A stretch of 64,000 nucleotides of DNA, from assembly GCA_024305745.1 (NCBI GenBank), contig JAHRBS010000009.1:930001-994000 (forward strand). The letters are read 5' to 3'. Origin of the DNA: Polyporus tsugae. Lineage: Eukaryota > Basidiomycota > Agaricomycetes > Polyporales > Polyporaceae. Of the stretch, positions 45,631-56,965 are shown piece after piece. The number at the start of each line of letters is the position of its first letter. The first letter of the stretch is position 1. A model generated the notes under the pieces. That model saw only the letters and a program-made list of their open reading frames with translations, was not told the DNA's origin and ran no database searches. Position numbers and translations under genes: made by a program.

Positions 45631-46379
45631 TTACACGGTATATCTCCCTATGATCGCCTCCAACTGTCGCTGATACCCCTTCCCTGTAGTTTCTGCATCG
45701 ACCATCCCATGGCGCCCATAGTCGATCATGAACACCTGGAGGTCGCAGATGATCAACTCGAGCGTGCGCGTGCAGCGCAGCAACGACGTCCTGGACCAGT
45801 ACGCTAGTACGTGGTAGAATGTGCCCAGGAGCGACAGCAGGAGCAACAGCAGGTAGAGGATAACGGCTGCGATGGGCGTCTGTGGTGAGAGAAGAGTAAG
45901 GAGAAAGAAGACGAAAGCGAGAGCAGCGACGAATTGGGCAACGGCCGGAGGTGAGCATGATCTACTCGCGACCGAGAGGATGGAAGTGCTTACGAGTCCT
46001 TCAAATATCGACGTGCGCGCAGCCATTAATCCAATGATGAGCGCGTTGAAGACAAACTGCACCATCGCCGCGACCATCCCTGCCCACAAGCACATCCTTG
46101 CTGTGCACGCTGACTGAATCAGCGCCACCCTCCACCTACAAACAGGAAACACTCACCAGCCCTGCCTGCCTTGCCCCGCTCCTGCTCCGCCTCCCTCAGT
46201 ATCTGCTGTAGCTGCTCCGACACATTCCCGGACTTCTCCCCGCCCCCCGCGCTCGTGCTCGCGTTTCCGCCTCCCTTGTGCCCATCCTCATGCCCGTCTG
46301 AGACCCCCGTTGGGTGGTTGTCACAGCCGACATGGATGCGAAGGTAGATGCGGAAACTGCCGGTCGGGAGAGATCTCAA
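45631..46379 (-). CDS. membrane protein of unknown function (paralogue 2), start uncertain
   Basis: Exons (minus): an open 5' segment ending at 46157, then 45994-46100 and 45631-45879. The splice phases are the same as in paralogue 1, and the donor after exon 1 (CTG|GTGAGTGTTTC) is almost identical. Exon 2 gives MCLWAGMVAAMVQFVFNALIIGL; exon 3 gives AAVILYLLLLLLSLLGTFYHVLAYW and then LELIICDLQVFMIDYG and the end RQLEAIIGRYTV. There are two or three hydrophobic helices. Exon 1 is a soluble Gln/Glu-rich segment (SEQLQQILREAEQERG) but contains no in-frame ATG back to 46440, so the start may be in an unseen exon or lost. Confidence 0.55.
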
Positions 46380-47348
46380 GATTGTATGCGCGAAGAGGTG
46401 GAGTCTGCACGGTGTGGGCGGGTGTCCGTGGAGGCTGACACCAGTGTCAGCCTCTCATCTCTCAGCGGCCCTCTGTCAGCCAAGAGAGATTGGTCTCGAT
46501 CCCCTCTGTTCGACTGCGCATCCACCTCCATCCCCCTGTCGTCCGACATCTACTACCAACGTCATTCTCAGCCTCAGGGCATGCTTTCTATATCGCTCAG
46601 GAACACATCGCATACCATCCCAATCGAGTCCGCGCGTTCTTCCCTGTTCTTCGAGGACTCGTCGGGAAAACCGTGATCTGAATCGGGCAGTCGTCGGTAG
46701 TGGGATCGACGACGTAGGGAAGTACTGTTCCTTCAGGGGCAGATTGACGGATCTCCGCAATGTCCGTAGCGTCGAATCTGCATCCGCGAGCGCAGCTCTA
46801 GCCAACTGTGGCATAGCTGGATCTCATAGGCTCGTTAACTTCTTCCGAACCTGGCTCCGCGTTTCGAGTACGCATATCCCTGCATATCCGCACGATTCGG
46901 CCGGACTGGGCATGCGGCGGGCGCTGCGAAACGCTGCTGCTCGTCGCGGCTGCAAACGGCTATCCACCCCACATGGCGTGGGCCTGCTCGTGAGATAAGA
47001 TGGCGGCTTCGGTCGCGTTGTTGGGGGAGAATGGCACCAGAAGCTGGTACGGACATTATTTTGGGGACACGAGAAGCGCGACTGCGGTCGCACAGGGTGG
47101 ACGGGGAAGGGGGAGATGCGTGCGCATGCACCCTGTAACTATCCCGGGCCTGCCTCTTTTGTGGCCATGGTCCCGGTTTCGAGGATGAGAAGCTGAAAGG
47201 GGAAGGTGAGACGTCATCGAGAGGCTGATGGCCGCAAGAAAAGGGTGCGCAAACGGTGGGAAGCCGTGCATGGCCGTGGGCCGTTTACGTTACGACGGAG
47301 ATCTTGCCGAAGCGTCACTGCAGGCGACAAGTGGAGTAGAACAAAACA
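46380..47348. other. 970 bp, no gene recognised
   Basis: Frames on both strands lack motifs. It may contain the missing first exon of paralogue 2 and the promoter of the next gene. Confidence 0.4.
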
Positions 47349-48917
47349 ATGACAAACATGAGCTCGGCATCCATAATATCTCTTCTCTGGCACGCATACT
47401 CGACCCCCTCACAATGCACGCCGCTCTGTGCAACGTCGCTCGGCGCAGGCTCGTTCAGGGTGCTGCCATCCAGAGCGCAGCCGCGTCCACCTCGGCCACT
47501 CCCGTTCCACCAGCGTCTACCGTGCATGATGCACCGAATGTGCCACACGACGCCTCCCGTTCACGCAGGGTCGTCCGCGACAGTAACAAGGACATGGAGA
47601 TGGCTTCCAGAGAGGCTTCAATGTGAGTTGACAATTTCTGCATCTTGGGTGGCGCAGTCGAGCAAGTCGTCATGGACGTCATTCCTCTTGTCCGGCCCCA
47701 TCGGACCGTGTGCCGAACCCGGGTACCATTCTGTCCACTCTCCCTACGCACGCCCTGCAGTATGCTCGTTTACTCACCCAGTTTTCAGGTCCTCCGCGTC
47801 TTATCGCAATTCCGCGCGGCAGTTGTGGCATGGTCAGGGGCGCTCTGTGCCGACATCACTTGTATCGTCCAGCGCAGATAAGGTGCCACACACTCGTACC
47901 CTTCACACTTCCTCCGTCGCTCGTCGTGAAGATGTCGCAGACCCCGATTCATTCGAGGCTCGCCGCCACGCACTCCCCACCTCCAGCTGGAGCCGCCCTC
48001 CCCGCCCGTCCCAGGACGCGGACGACAACATCGTCCCCACCTACTACGTCGAGCGCAAGAAGCAGCGCAACGCCATCTCCCAGCGCAAGGAGGAGGAGGG
48101 CGGTCTCATGAACGACCTCAACGCCAGCATCCTTGGCGATGGCCTCGCGGCTGAGACCAGGGTGCGCGAGGAGAAGATGCCCGTCGAGGTCCGCCTGCCC
48201 GACGGCACCGTCGCCCACCCCAGCGGCTTCGAGCCGCCCACGGCTGAGACTGAGTTTCACCCCGTCGCGGCGAAGGTCGACACGGAGGAGCACCCGCTAC
48301 TTGCCACGGTGAAACAGCCGTGGGGTGAGCGCGAGTCTGCTGATTCAGAGGGCGGGGCCGAGCCGATTGTGGCTGATAAGGTCGAGGAGGTCGAGTGGAT
48401 CAAGCGCATGGTCTCGGACGGGAACGGCGGGAACGGCGTCGTGAGCGGCGTCAGCTCCATCGGCGCCGAACACCCCCTCACCCTCAATCTCTCCGGCACC
48501 TTCGACGGAGCCGCCACCCGCGCGGCCGACCGGAGCAAGATCACGACCTCCACTTGGGACGCGCCATCGCGGTCCCTCGCCAACGATCCGGACAGCGTCG
48601 TCCCCGCGTTCTACGTCGAGCGCAAGCGGCAGCGCGACTCGATCGAGGAGCGCGAGGCGGAGGAGCGCGACCTCATGCACGAGCTCGGCGCGGGGCTGCG
48701 CGGCGACGAGGTCGCCGCGCAGATGCGCGACCGCGAGGAGAAGATCCCCGTCGAGGTCGTGCTCGATGACGGTACCGTCGCGCACCCGAGTGGCTTCGTG
48801 CCCCCCACGGCCGAGACGGACTTCCACCCCGTTGCGGCGAAGTCGGGCGACGTGCCGAAGCAGCCGTGGATCGAGGTGCTTGGGGCGGGCGTCGAGGGCC
48901 AGAATGGTAGCTCGTGA
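47349..48917 (+). CDS. protein with duplicated HPSGF/PPTAET domain, possible mitochondrial import
   Basis: The frame is open for 522 codons. The first 180 residues look poorly coding, so the true start or a first intron (for example one ending at GGCGCAG near 47660) is uncertain. Residues near 175-195 (HTRTLHTSSVARRED) resemble the end of a mitochondrial presequence. The body holds two copies of one domain: about 228-310 and about 417-500. Both have a VP-(T/A)-(Y/F)-YVERK-QR start, a charged helix with LMNDL or LMHEL, REEK(M/I)PVEV, then DGTVAHPSGF(E/V)PPTAET(E/D)FHPVAAK. The linker between them is acidic and low in complexity. I do not recognise the function. Confidence 0.6.
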   Translation: MTNMSSASIISLLWHAYSTPSQCTPLCATSLGAGSFRVLPSRAQPRPPRPLPFHQRLPCMMHRMCHTTPPVHAGSSATVTRTWRWLPERLQCELTISASWVAQSSKSSWTSFLLSGPIGPCAEPGYHSVHSPYARPAVCSFTHPVFRSSASYRNSARQLWHGQGRSVPTSLVSSSADKVPHTRTLHTSSVARREDVADPDSFEARRHALPTSSWSRPPRPSQDADDNIVPTYYVERKKQRNAISQRKEEEGGLMNDLNASILGDGLAAETRVREEKMPVEVRLPDGTVAHPSGFEPPTAETEFHPVAAKVDTEEHPLLATVKQPWGERESADSEGGAEPIVADKVEEVEWIKRMVSDGNGGNGVVSGVSSIGAEHPLTLNLSGTFDGAATRAADRSKITTSTWDAPSRSLANDPDSVVPAFYVERKRQRDSIEEREAEERDLMHELGAGLRGDEVAAQMRDREEKIPVEVVLDDGTVAHPSGFVPPTAETDFHPVAAKSGDVPKQPWIEVLGAGVEGQNGSS

Positions 48918-49829
48918 GATGGTGAGATGGTGTAGTGTTCGTCTAGGGTTGAGATCGTCAGTGAGAGCTCGACCATATACCTCCTACCGACCGCTATTTG
49001 TGCGTCGCGGGGCTGCTCGCGCGACGCACGGACAATATGTGATACGTTAGGTTTGTTCGCATTCGCACTGCACGACTAGACCCACCTCGCAATGCTTTCG
49101 CCGCGTTCAGTTCTTGTGCAATAGTATATGCTTTGAAGTTCAGCGCTCAGCAGCCCACATGTACTCAGTAGTCTGTACATACTCACTCGAGATGATATCC
49201 TAATGATGCATCGTGTTCCGGAGAATTGTCATCTCGGTCCGCTTCTAGTCTTCGATGATTATTCGGAAACAAGTTTGTCTGTTCAACAATCATAATAGAG
49301 TGGGACGTGGGGGCGTTTAGGCCACATGGAGTCCACATGGTGCCGCGTGGCTCGCCTAACCTGGGGACGAAGCGCGGTAGCGCGAGCCTGCTCCGGCGCT
49401 ATAGACCGACTTCCCCAACGGCTAAGTGTTAGAACCCGCAGTACTTTCGTTACACACATGTTTGACCGTCTTTTTACGCATTTTGTAACCACAGTCGTGT
49501 TAATAGTATATGCCTGCCAAAACTGGGAGACTTTGGTAGTGTGATATGGATCACTCAGTCCGGGAGAGCAGAAATGCGATTTTGTGCCCGGGCGCCTAAT
49601 AAAGCGCAAGGGGAGCCTCTGCCAAAGTTGTGATATAGTGGACACCAGTTTTCACGCCTCATCGCCGCCGGGTCTAATTTGGCGCTGGCTGCCTGTGCTG
49701 CCTACTGTAAGGGAAGACACAGCTGAACACAAGTGAGTGATCCGATAACAATCTTTGATAATCACCGTTCTAAGGTCCATTGAACCTAGACTATTACACC
49801 ACTTGCCCCGCCGTTCAAGGCCGCTTCCC
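48918..49829. other. 900 bp left flank of the Helitron, nothing recognised
   Basis: No coding signal. Composition becomes more AT-rich from about 49100. The true 5' end of the Helitron may lie here (a 5'-TC terminus next to A was not identified). Confidence 0.4.
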
Positions 49830-50330
49830 TGCGCTTATCAAAGGTTAGATCGCTTTACTTACTCACTTAACACCCCAAACCTACACATTCTACAGCCCTT
49901 ATCAATCTCAGCGCTTATCACAGGTTAGATCGTCCTATTGCAGTAACATGCCGGGTACTAATGAGCACAACCAGCCAATAACAACCTGCGCTGATTGCAA
50001 TTTGCACGGCACTATCAATCCACCCTTATCACAGGTTAGATTATGCTATCAATCCAGGTAACAAGCCCATACTAATGCAGTTAACCAGCCCATATCAATC
50101 TCCGCTTATCTCTGCCTATTGCACCGTTGATTCAAATCAATCTGCCTCGACCCCAGGTTAGATGGTACTATTAACTCAAGTAACAAATCCATACTAATGT
50201 ATATACACAGCCTACCACCCGGCAGCATTGCTCTCAGTCGACTGCGGTCAATCCACACTTATCTAAGGTTACATTGTCTTACCGGGTCAAGTAACAACTA
50301 TACACTAATGGGTTTGTATAGCCAATTTCA
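49830..50330 (+). repeat. tandem repeat array, about 110-bp period, in Helitron 5' region
   Basis: Five imperfect copies share CTTATCACAGGTTAGAT-like cores (near 49835, 49914, 50025, 50150, 50257). Four are followed by GTAACA...(C)ATACTAATG and a CAGCC...ATCAATC segment. Spacing is 80 bp for the first pair and about 110-120 bp for the others. It ends about 30 bp before the Helitron gene ATG. Confidence 0.75.
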
Positions 50331-51759
50331 ATACACTCCGAGTCCACTTCTGAACACACCATGGATCCTCAATCACCAAACAATATTCAGAGAAATCAAG
50401 AACAGTATGTTGTATACCTGTATGATCTTTACAGTTCATATATTAAATTATGTATAGACATACACCACAGCAGGAACGAGATTTTGAGAGGGATATAGAT
50501 CATGAAGGACGTCTTCAGATGACTTCACCATCTGTGCGACGTGAGAGACGTCGAATGATTGCTGCACCTCAGCAGCCTAACTTTGGGGCCGCACAATATG
50601 ATGGTGCATATGACAACTTGGGTTATGTCCGGAATAATCATTCTGGGATGGGATATCAACTGGGTGCTCCTTTCGAACTTCAGAACCCAGCAAACAATTT
50701 TGTACAGGGTCATTCGGGAGGGCAGATGGGCTTTGCTGAAAATTATCCTCAGCTGCACAATCAGGCTATGGCTGGACCTTCACGGTTACCTGAGTTGGCC
50801 AATAGTGGAGTTATGTGGGATTACAATAGGAGGCCTATGCGGGATTACAATGCGGACCTTGAGGCAAATTTCTAGCAGCGCCATGCAGAACGGATCCAGC
50901 GACGCGGTGTACGGCAGCCACGTGGTGAAGCTAGAGGTCAGCCTCAGAACCAGCTACAACATCATCATGACAATGCCCGAGCTTTTGAAAGTGCTTTTCA
51001 ATCTCATGCTGCACAATGCAATCAGAGCATTAGAGAACATGATGAGCATAATGAAGCTGAAGTTAGAGCACGTGAAGCTGCTCAACAACTTCAGGCTCAA
51101 CAGCAGGCAGCTCAATATGCAGCAGAACAAAATGCTTATGCCGCTGCACAACAACAGATTCAAGCCAATGCAGCTCTTCCTCCTGGATGGCGTACATATT
51201 CTGAACCTACAGGTCGACATAGTGTTGGTCAAATGAATATTGTATGCAGACATTGTGGCACCTTGCACCTTTTGGGTGAATGTTTGTCGAAATCTACAGC
51301 ACGTAATCATTACTTTTCATCATGCTGTCTGCAGGGTCAGATTTCATTGCCTATGCCAAGTATACCACCTCAGCCACTACGGGATTTTATGGCTGGAACA
51401 GATCCTCGATCTAAACAGTTTTTGGAGCACATCTGTCAGTATAATGCAGCATTTGCATTTATCTCTACTGCTGTGAAAGTAAATGAACAGGTGGTAAATT
51501 CTTCAGGCCCCTATTCTTTTATGATCCATGGTGAACTTCATCATTTAATGGGAAGCCTGCTTCCTAATGAAGGTGAATCACCTCGCTATGCACAGCTCTA
51601 TATCCATGATCCTCATGCAGCTTTGTCAGCTCGGAGTGCAAATAACCGAAATCTTCTCAATCATAGTATTATGTCTGACTTGCAGGATATGCTTCATTGT
51701 GTAAATCCTTTAGTGGCTTTATATAAGTGTGCATATGATACTATGATGGATAAGCCATC

Positions 51760-52177
51760 TGTCACAGTTTTTCGCGCCACGTTTGATACCACAGTCACAG
51801 CCACCAACCCTAACCCCAGGTTCACCCATTTCCGGACTCTAGCCTGGACACTGGTCATCATTATGTAATAGTACTTACCTCTTTGTTCTCCTTTTGGACT
51901 GGCTCACCTGCCATCAGTATCCAAGCCTGCCCTGAAGCCAGGTGGTCTGTGCACCTGTCATGTATAGTATATAAGGGCTGTGATGTGGGCTCAGAGACCT
52001 TAGATTCTGTCTCTTGTTCATTCCCCCATCATCTGTAGGCAGCTTAACAGCCCCTGCCATCCTCTGCCTTCTAGTCTAGGCCAATCTATCCTCTACTTCT
52101 GTTGCCACCCTCTGTGTGTCTCCATCAGTGAGCCCCCCCTTTTGTTTGTTTTGTGGCACAGTCGTTTGGCTGTGACA
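51760..52177 (+). repeat. solo LTR 1 inside the Helitron gene
   Basis: 418 bp starting TGTCACAG and ending CTGTGACA (8-bp terminal inverted repeat), flanked by the direct duplication CCATC at 51755-51759 and 52178-52182. A TATA box (agtatataagg near 51967) lies inside. Removing the LTR and one CCATC restores a frame reading KPS-QERN, so the insertion is later than the gene. The internal retrotransposon region is absent, consistent with LTR-LTR recombination. Confidence 0.92.
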
Positions 52178-53823
52178 CCATCTCAGGAGCGCAATCAGCT
52201 TGAGGCACATATTATTCTCAATCCCACAGAGGACCAATGTCGCTATAATTTGCCCACTGCAGATGAGGTGGCCGCAGTTATCCCTGGATCTGGAGAAAAT
52301 GAAGATGTGGATCAACATCGTGATATTATATTACGTCTAAGAGATGGAGGGCTGCATAGAATTAGTCAAATTCATCCTTTATATGCTCCTCTTCATTATG
52401 TGCTCTTTTTTCCTCAGGGAGAGCAGGGCTGGCATCAATATATTTCTTCTGTTCCTGGGGCTGATAATAGGGTGCGTGCTGTTAATGTGTCTCAGAGATG
52501 CTATTATGCATATCGTCTACATCCACATATGATTGAGAATAATGAGGTTGACTATTTATTCCGAGGAGGATGTTTGTTTCAGCAATATATGGTTGATGCT
52601 TGGGCTTCAGTTGAAGGTAGCAATCTATATTGGATCCAGCACAATCAAAAACAAATTTGTGCGGACCTCTATCAAGGCTTAGTTGATGCTACTCATGCAC
52701 ATGATCATTAAAATCTGGCACAGCAAGGTTCAAGGATTGTCCTCCCTTCTTCACATCCTGGAAGTAGTCATCATATGTATCAGCTATTTCAGGATTCTAT
52801 GGCTATATGCCGTGAATTTCAAAAGCCTGATATTTTTCTGACTATGACCGCAAACCCTCGATAGCCTGAAGTGCAACAGGAATTGCTTGATCTTGCAGAT
52901 GGTGATTATACAAGGAAACAACAACCAGCTGATCGTCCAGACATTGTTGCAAGAGTGTTTCACTTGAAGAAGGAAGCTCTTCTCAAGAAAATCAAAAGTG
53001 GCTTTTTTGGTGAACTGGCAGCGGATGTGTATACCATTGAGTTCCAGAAGTGTGGTTTGCCTCATATGCATCTATTGATTTTCCTTCGAGATCCATATAA
53101 AATCAGAGATGCTGCTATGGTGGACAGTATTGTATCTGCACATCTTCCTAATCCAAACACTCAACCACTGCTCTATGCTACTATTACAGGTTCTATGCTC
53201 CATGGTCCCTGTGGCCCAAAGTGTAAAGCAGATAATGGTTCTTGCTCAAAACGTTATCCCCATGATTTTAGTGAAGAGACCACTTTGAGTGAAGATGGTT
53301 ATCCAGTCTATGCTCGCCCTGATGATGGCCATACTTTTACGAATGCCCAAGGTCATACATTTACTAACCATGATGTGGTGCCTTATAATCCTCAACTTAG
53401 TGCTGATTTTGACTGTCACATTAATGTTGAGGTTTGTGCATCTGTCAAAGCAGTGAAATATATTCACAAGTATATCTATAAAGGGCATGATAGAGCAACA
53501 CTCCAAGTGGGTGCTGTGGGTGATGTGGATGAAATCAAGGAATATGTGGATGCACGTTATATTGGACCACCAGAGGCAATGTGGCATATTCAAGAGTGGC
53601 CTATGCATGAAGAACTTCCCTCTGTATATTGTCTTCCTGTTCATTTGAAAAATGAACAGACAGTCTACTTTGATCCTGAAGATGTCGCTGAGGAGGTTCT
53701 TGAACGGCCTTCTTCGAATAAGACCCAGTTGACAGAGTGGTTTACTGCAAATCAAGATTATGCAGACCTTGCATCAGACATTCTTTATCAAGACTTCTCT
53801 AAATCTTTTATATGGAACAAAGG

Positions 53824-54202
53824 TGTCATGAATGTTCTATTTGACGCCTGCCACCAGCACCTTAGTTTCCTTTTCCGGGCGATCTACTTCTCACGTTGTA
53901 CTTATTGTTCTCTGTTGCATTGTATCTTGTCCTTTGTTCTCTAAGCACAATAGCTCCTTATTGTCCATCATTGCTATTGTTCCGTTTCCATTGTTCACCT
54001 GTGTCCATAGTTACCTATTGTCCCCGGGTTCCCATTGTCCTCTATACATATATAAGGACCTGTACTTCGCTGCCTGGAGACCTCAGTTTCGACCTCTTGT
54101 CTCCAGGTAAGCCTTGCTCAGCTCTCGCTGCACAAGTGCTCATCGGCGCTCCTGCTCATCTCGTACATATCCCTGATCCTTGCTTGACGCTCAGTCATAA
54201 CA
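53824..54202 (+). repeat. solo LTR 2 inside the Helitron gene
   Basis: 379 bp starting TGTCATGA and ending TCATAACA, flanked by the direct duplication AAAGG at 53819-53823 and 54203-54207. A TATA box (catatataagg near 54047) is present. Removing the LTR with one AAAGG restores the register at WNKG-SRKW, just before the IGRVYFV motif. It is not obviously the same family as LTR 1. Confidence 0.92.
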
Positions 54203-56339
54203 AAAGGATCACGCAAGTGGACTCCTAGACAGCGCAGTACTGCAATCGGCCGCGTGTACTTTGTACATCCCTCAGCTGGAGAACACTTTTACCTTCATCT
54301 TCTATTGACTGTAGTGAAAGGAGCACAATGTTGGGAGGATCTCTTGACAGTAGGAGAAGTGTTGCATCCAACATATCAGGCTGCATGCTCAGCAAGAGGA
54401 CTTCTGGAAAATGATAGTGAATGGAGTCAATGTTTGACTGAGGCATCTGAAATGCAGCTTGGAAAGCAATTGAGAAATTTGTTTGCAATAATTCAACTAT
54501 TTGAGCACCCTTCGGATCCTTATGGCCTATGGATGCAGTTCAGAGACAATTTATGTGATGATGTTCGTCGTGCATTGATTGCTATGGATTTTCCTAATCC
54601 AACATCTGAGCAAATATATGATTATGGTCTCTATTTGCTTAATGATATCCTCAAAAAAGCAGGCAAATCATTATCAAATTTTCACCTTCCTTTGCCTGTA
54701 TATCCTTGGGGTGCTGCTGCAAATAATTCAATATTGCAATAGGAGTTGGACTATAATGCTGAATTACTTGATCAACAGGTTACCCAAAATTGTGACAGAT
54801 TCAATGAAGGTCAGAATAATGCTTATGCACGTGTTACAGATTCTGTGCAGGGAAATCTAGGAAAAAGCTTCTTTATTCATAGCACTGGAGGTTGTGGTAA
54901 AACATTTGTATGCAATACAATTGCTGCTGTGGTTCGTTCTTGCCTGGGTGTTGCTCAAGTGGCATTGACTGTGGCATCGTCCGGCATTGCTGCTCTTTTA
55001 TTAGTTGGTGGTCGTACTGCCCATTCACGGTTCAAGATTCCTATTCCCGTTCATAGCGATTCAACATGCAGAATTTCAGGAAATAGTGATCTGGCTGCTG
55101 TTCTGGCTGAGACTGCAGTTATTATTTGGGATGAAGTTCCTATGCAACACCACCATGCTGTAGAGGCTGTAGAACGGACACTCCGGGATGTTCTTGGTAA
55201 TGATCATCTATTTGGGGGAATTACTATGTTATTTGGTGGTGATTTTTGACAAACACTGCCTGTTGTTCCACATGGTGCAAGGCCTCACATTGTGGGTGCC
55301 TCTCTTTGCAGATCTCCTCTTTGGAGACACATCACAGTTCTTCATCTGACTGAAAATATGAGGCTTGAACGATCACCTGAAAGTGTTCAATTTGCTCAGT
55401 GGCTTTTGGAAGTTGGTGCAGGTACTAACTCTGATGCTGAAGGGAATGTTGCACTTCCTCTATCAATGGCTCTTTACACCAAAACTGTAGATGGTCTAAT
55501 CACTGAGCTGTATCCTGATATTCAAGTGCCTAATAAGCCTGATCAATATTTTCTGGAGTGCACTATATTATCTCCTAAAAATGATGCTGTTGATGAGCTT
55601 AATCATGCTATTCTTGCTCAATTTCCTGGCGAAGAGGTTGTTATGTATTCAGCAGATAAAGTAGATGGAGAAGAGGACAACATTTATCCAATAGAGTTTT
55701 TAAACTCCATCAATGTATCTGGCTTACCATTAGCCAAGCTTGCATTGAAGTGTGGTTGTCCTCTGATGCTGCTAAGAAATCTTGATCCTCAAAACGGCCT
55801 CTGTAATGGTACAAGGATGGTGCTGTTGAATATTCAACCTTGAGTCCTACATTGCCGGATATTGGGTGGTGATCATGCTGGAAAGGAAGTGTTGATTCCA
55901 AGAATTACCATTCAACCATCTTCAGAAGACCTTCCTGTTCCACTAAGCCGTCGTCAATTTCCTGTATGCCTTGCTTTTGCCATGACCATCAACAAAGCTC
56001 AGGGTCAATCAGTGTCACATGTTGGTCTAGACCTTTGGACTGCTGTGTTCAGTCATGGGCAGCTATATGTTGCTCTTTCCCGCTGCACTTCACCTTTGCG
56101 TATAAAGGTGCTGTTTGCAGAAGGAAAAGAGGATATGAAGACTGTAAATATAGTCTATCAAGAAGTCCTTCCTCATTTGCCCAACTGAAGGTAAATCTAT
56201 GCTTTAATTTCTAAAGTGTTGAACTTTGAGCTATTAGGGTACAGACTTATCCGGACACGAGGCTATGCGACCACATGGCGCTTAGTCAATGCTATGCATC
56301 TTACTTACCGTATTTAGGTTTCTCTCTCATACTATTGTT

Positions 56340-56760
56340 GTAGAGGTCCAGAGACGTCTGGAATCTTCTTGGACAATCCATACTGCTCTAGAATAGTCTA
56401 GGTAGTTCTATGCTTACTCACTCTATGGTGCAATATTGCACAATCCTTTACTCATTGTCTTACTCATGAATACATGTGACTTCTTTATCACTTACTTATG
56501 CACTCCCTACTGTAGTATATAAGGACTGCATTCTCTGCTCCTGCTCTTCAGTCGTTCACTGACTGACTGAAGAGTAAGTACTATACATGCCTCTCTCTTA
56601 CTTGTAGTTACTGACTTTACCTTAGTCTCTCTGTGTTTGACTTACAGGTACTTGGTAACATACAATCTAGTTGTTCACTCACTGACTGAAGATCTCTCTG
56701 TGTTTGACTTACAGTCGGAACCCTTGCCCTCACAGCCTCGAGTTCATCATCATGTATCTC
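56340..56760 (+). repeat. third LTR-like promoter segment with internal duplications
   Basis: It contains a TATA box in the same context as the two solo LTRs (agtatataaggactgc near 56512) and two copies each of ttcactgactgactgaaga-like and tctctctgtgtttgacttacag phrases about 70 bp apart. TG...CA ends and a target duplication could not be found, so its borders are unknown. Confidence 0.4.
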
Positions 56761-56859
56761 ATACACATAGCCACAAATATGCATTTGTTTATTTATATTA
56801 GTTTAGGGCAGGCTTATAGTTCAAATCACACTAAGGTAAAAGCAAGCCTTTAAGCAATG

Positions 56860-56965
56860 TCCTGAGCCAAAGGTGAAGCCTTAATGAATATTGTGTAGTG
56901 CTGAGCCGCAGGCGAAGCTAAGTATTACATAGCGCTGAGCCGAAGGCAAAGCATCGTGGCAAAGC
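56860..56965 (+). repeat. three CTGAGCC-AAGGCGAAGC repeats near the Helitron 3' end
   Basis: Imperfect copies of CTGAGCCGAAGGCGAAGC lie near 56864, 56903 and 56934, each with short self-complementary ends (GCT...AGC). They precede the hairpin and CTAG at the proposed terminus. Confidence 0.55.

Larger units (their letters stand above)
50361..56188 (+). pseudogene. Helitron Rep-helicase gene, six premature stops, two LTR insertions
   Basis: The start is ATG at 50361; a 44-nt exon 1 joins exon 2 at 50458 across a 53-nt intron (GTATGT...TATAG). One register then runs to 56188. Domains are a Gln-rich N-terminus, a zinc-finger-like CRHCGTLHLLGEC, Helitron_like_N (HPLYAPLHYVLFFPQGEQGWH), the Rep HUH motif in GLPHMHLLIF, the two-Tyr motif KYIHKYIYKG, and a Pif1 helicase with TGGCGKT, IIWDEVPM, LLFGGDF-like FGGDF, LTENMRL and [12 protein letters not shown]...YVALSRC. 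In-frame stops are TAG 50873, TAA 52709, TAG 52862 (where the family has Trp in TANPxWPE), TAG 54740, TGA 55247 (where Arg is usual after GGDF) and TGA 55841. LTRs at 51760 and 53824 plus their duplications are multiples of three and keep the frame. The gene is dead. Confidence 0.88.

Noticed and set aside
49830..50330. Regularly spaced repeats that might suggest a CRISPR array
   Set aside because: Eukaryotic transposon context, imperfect copies with similar spacers, and no cas genes.
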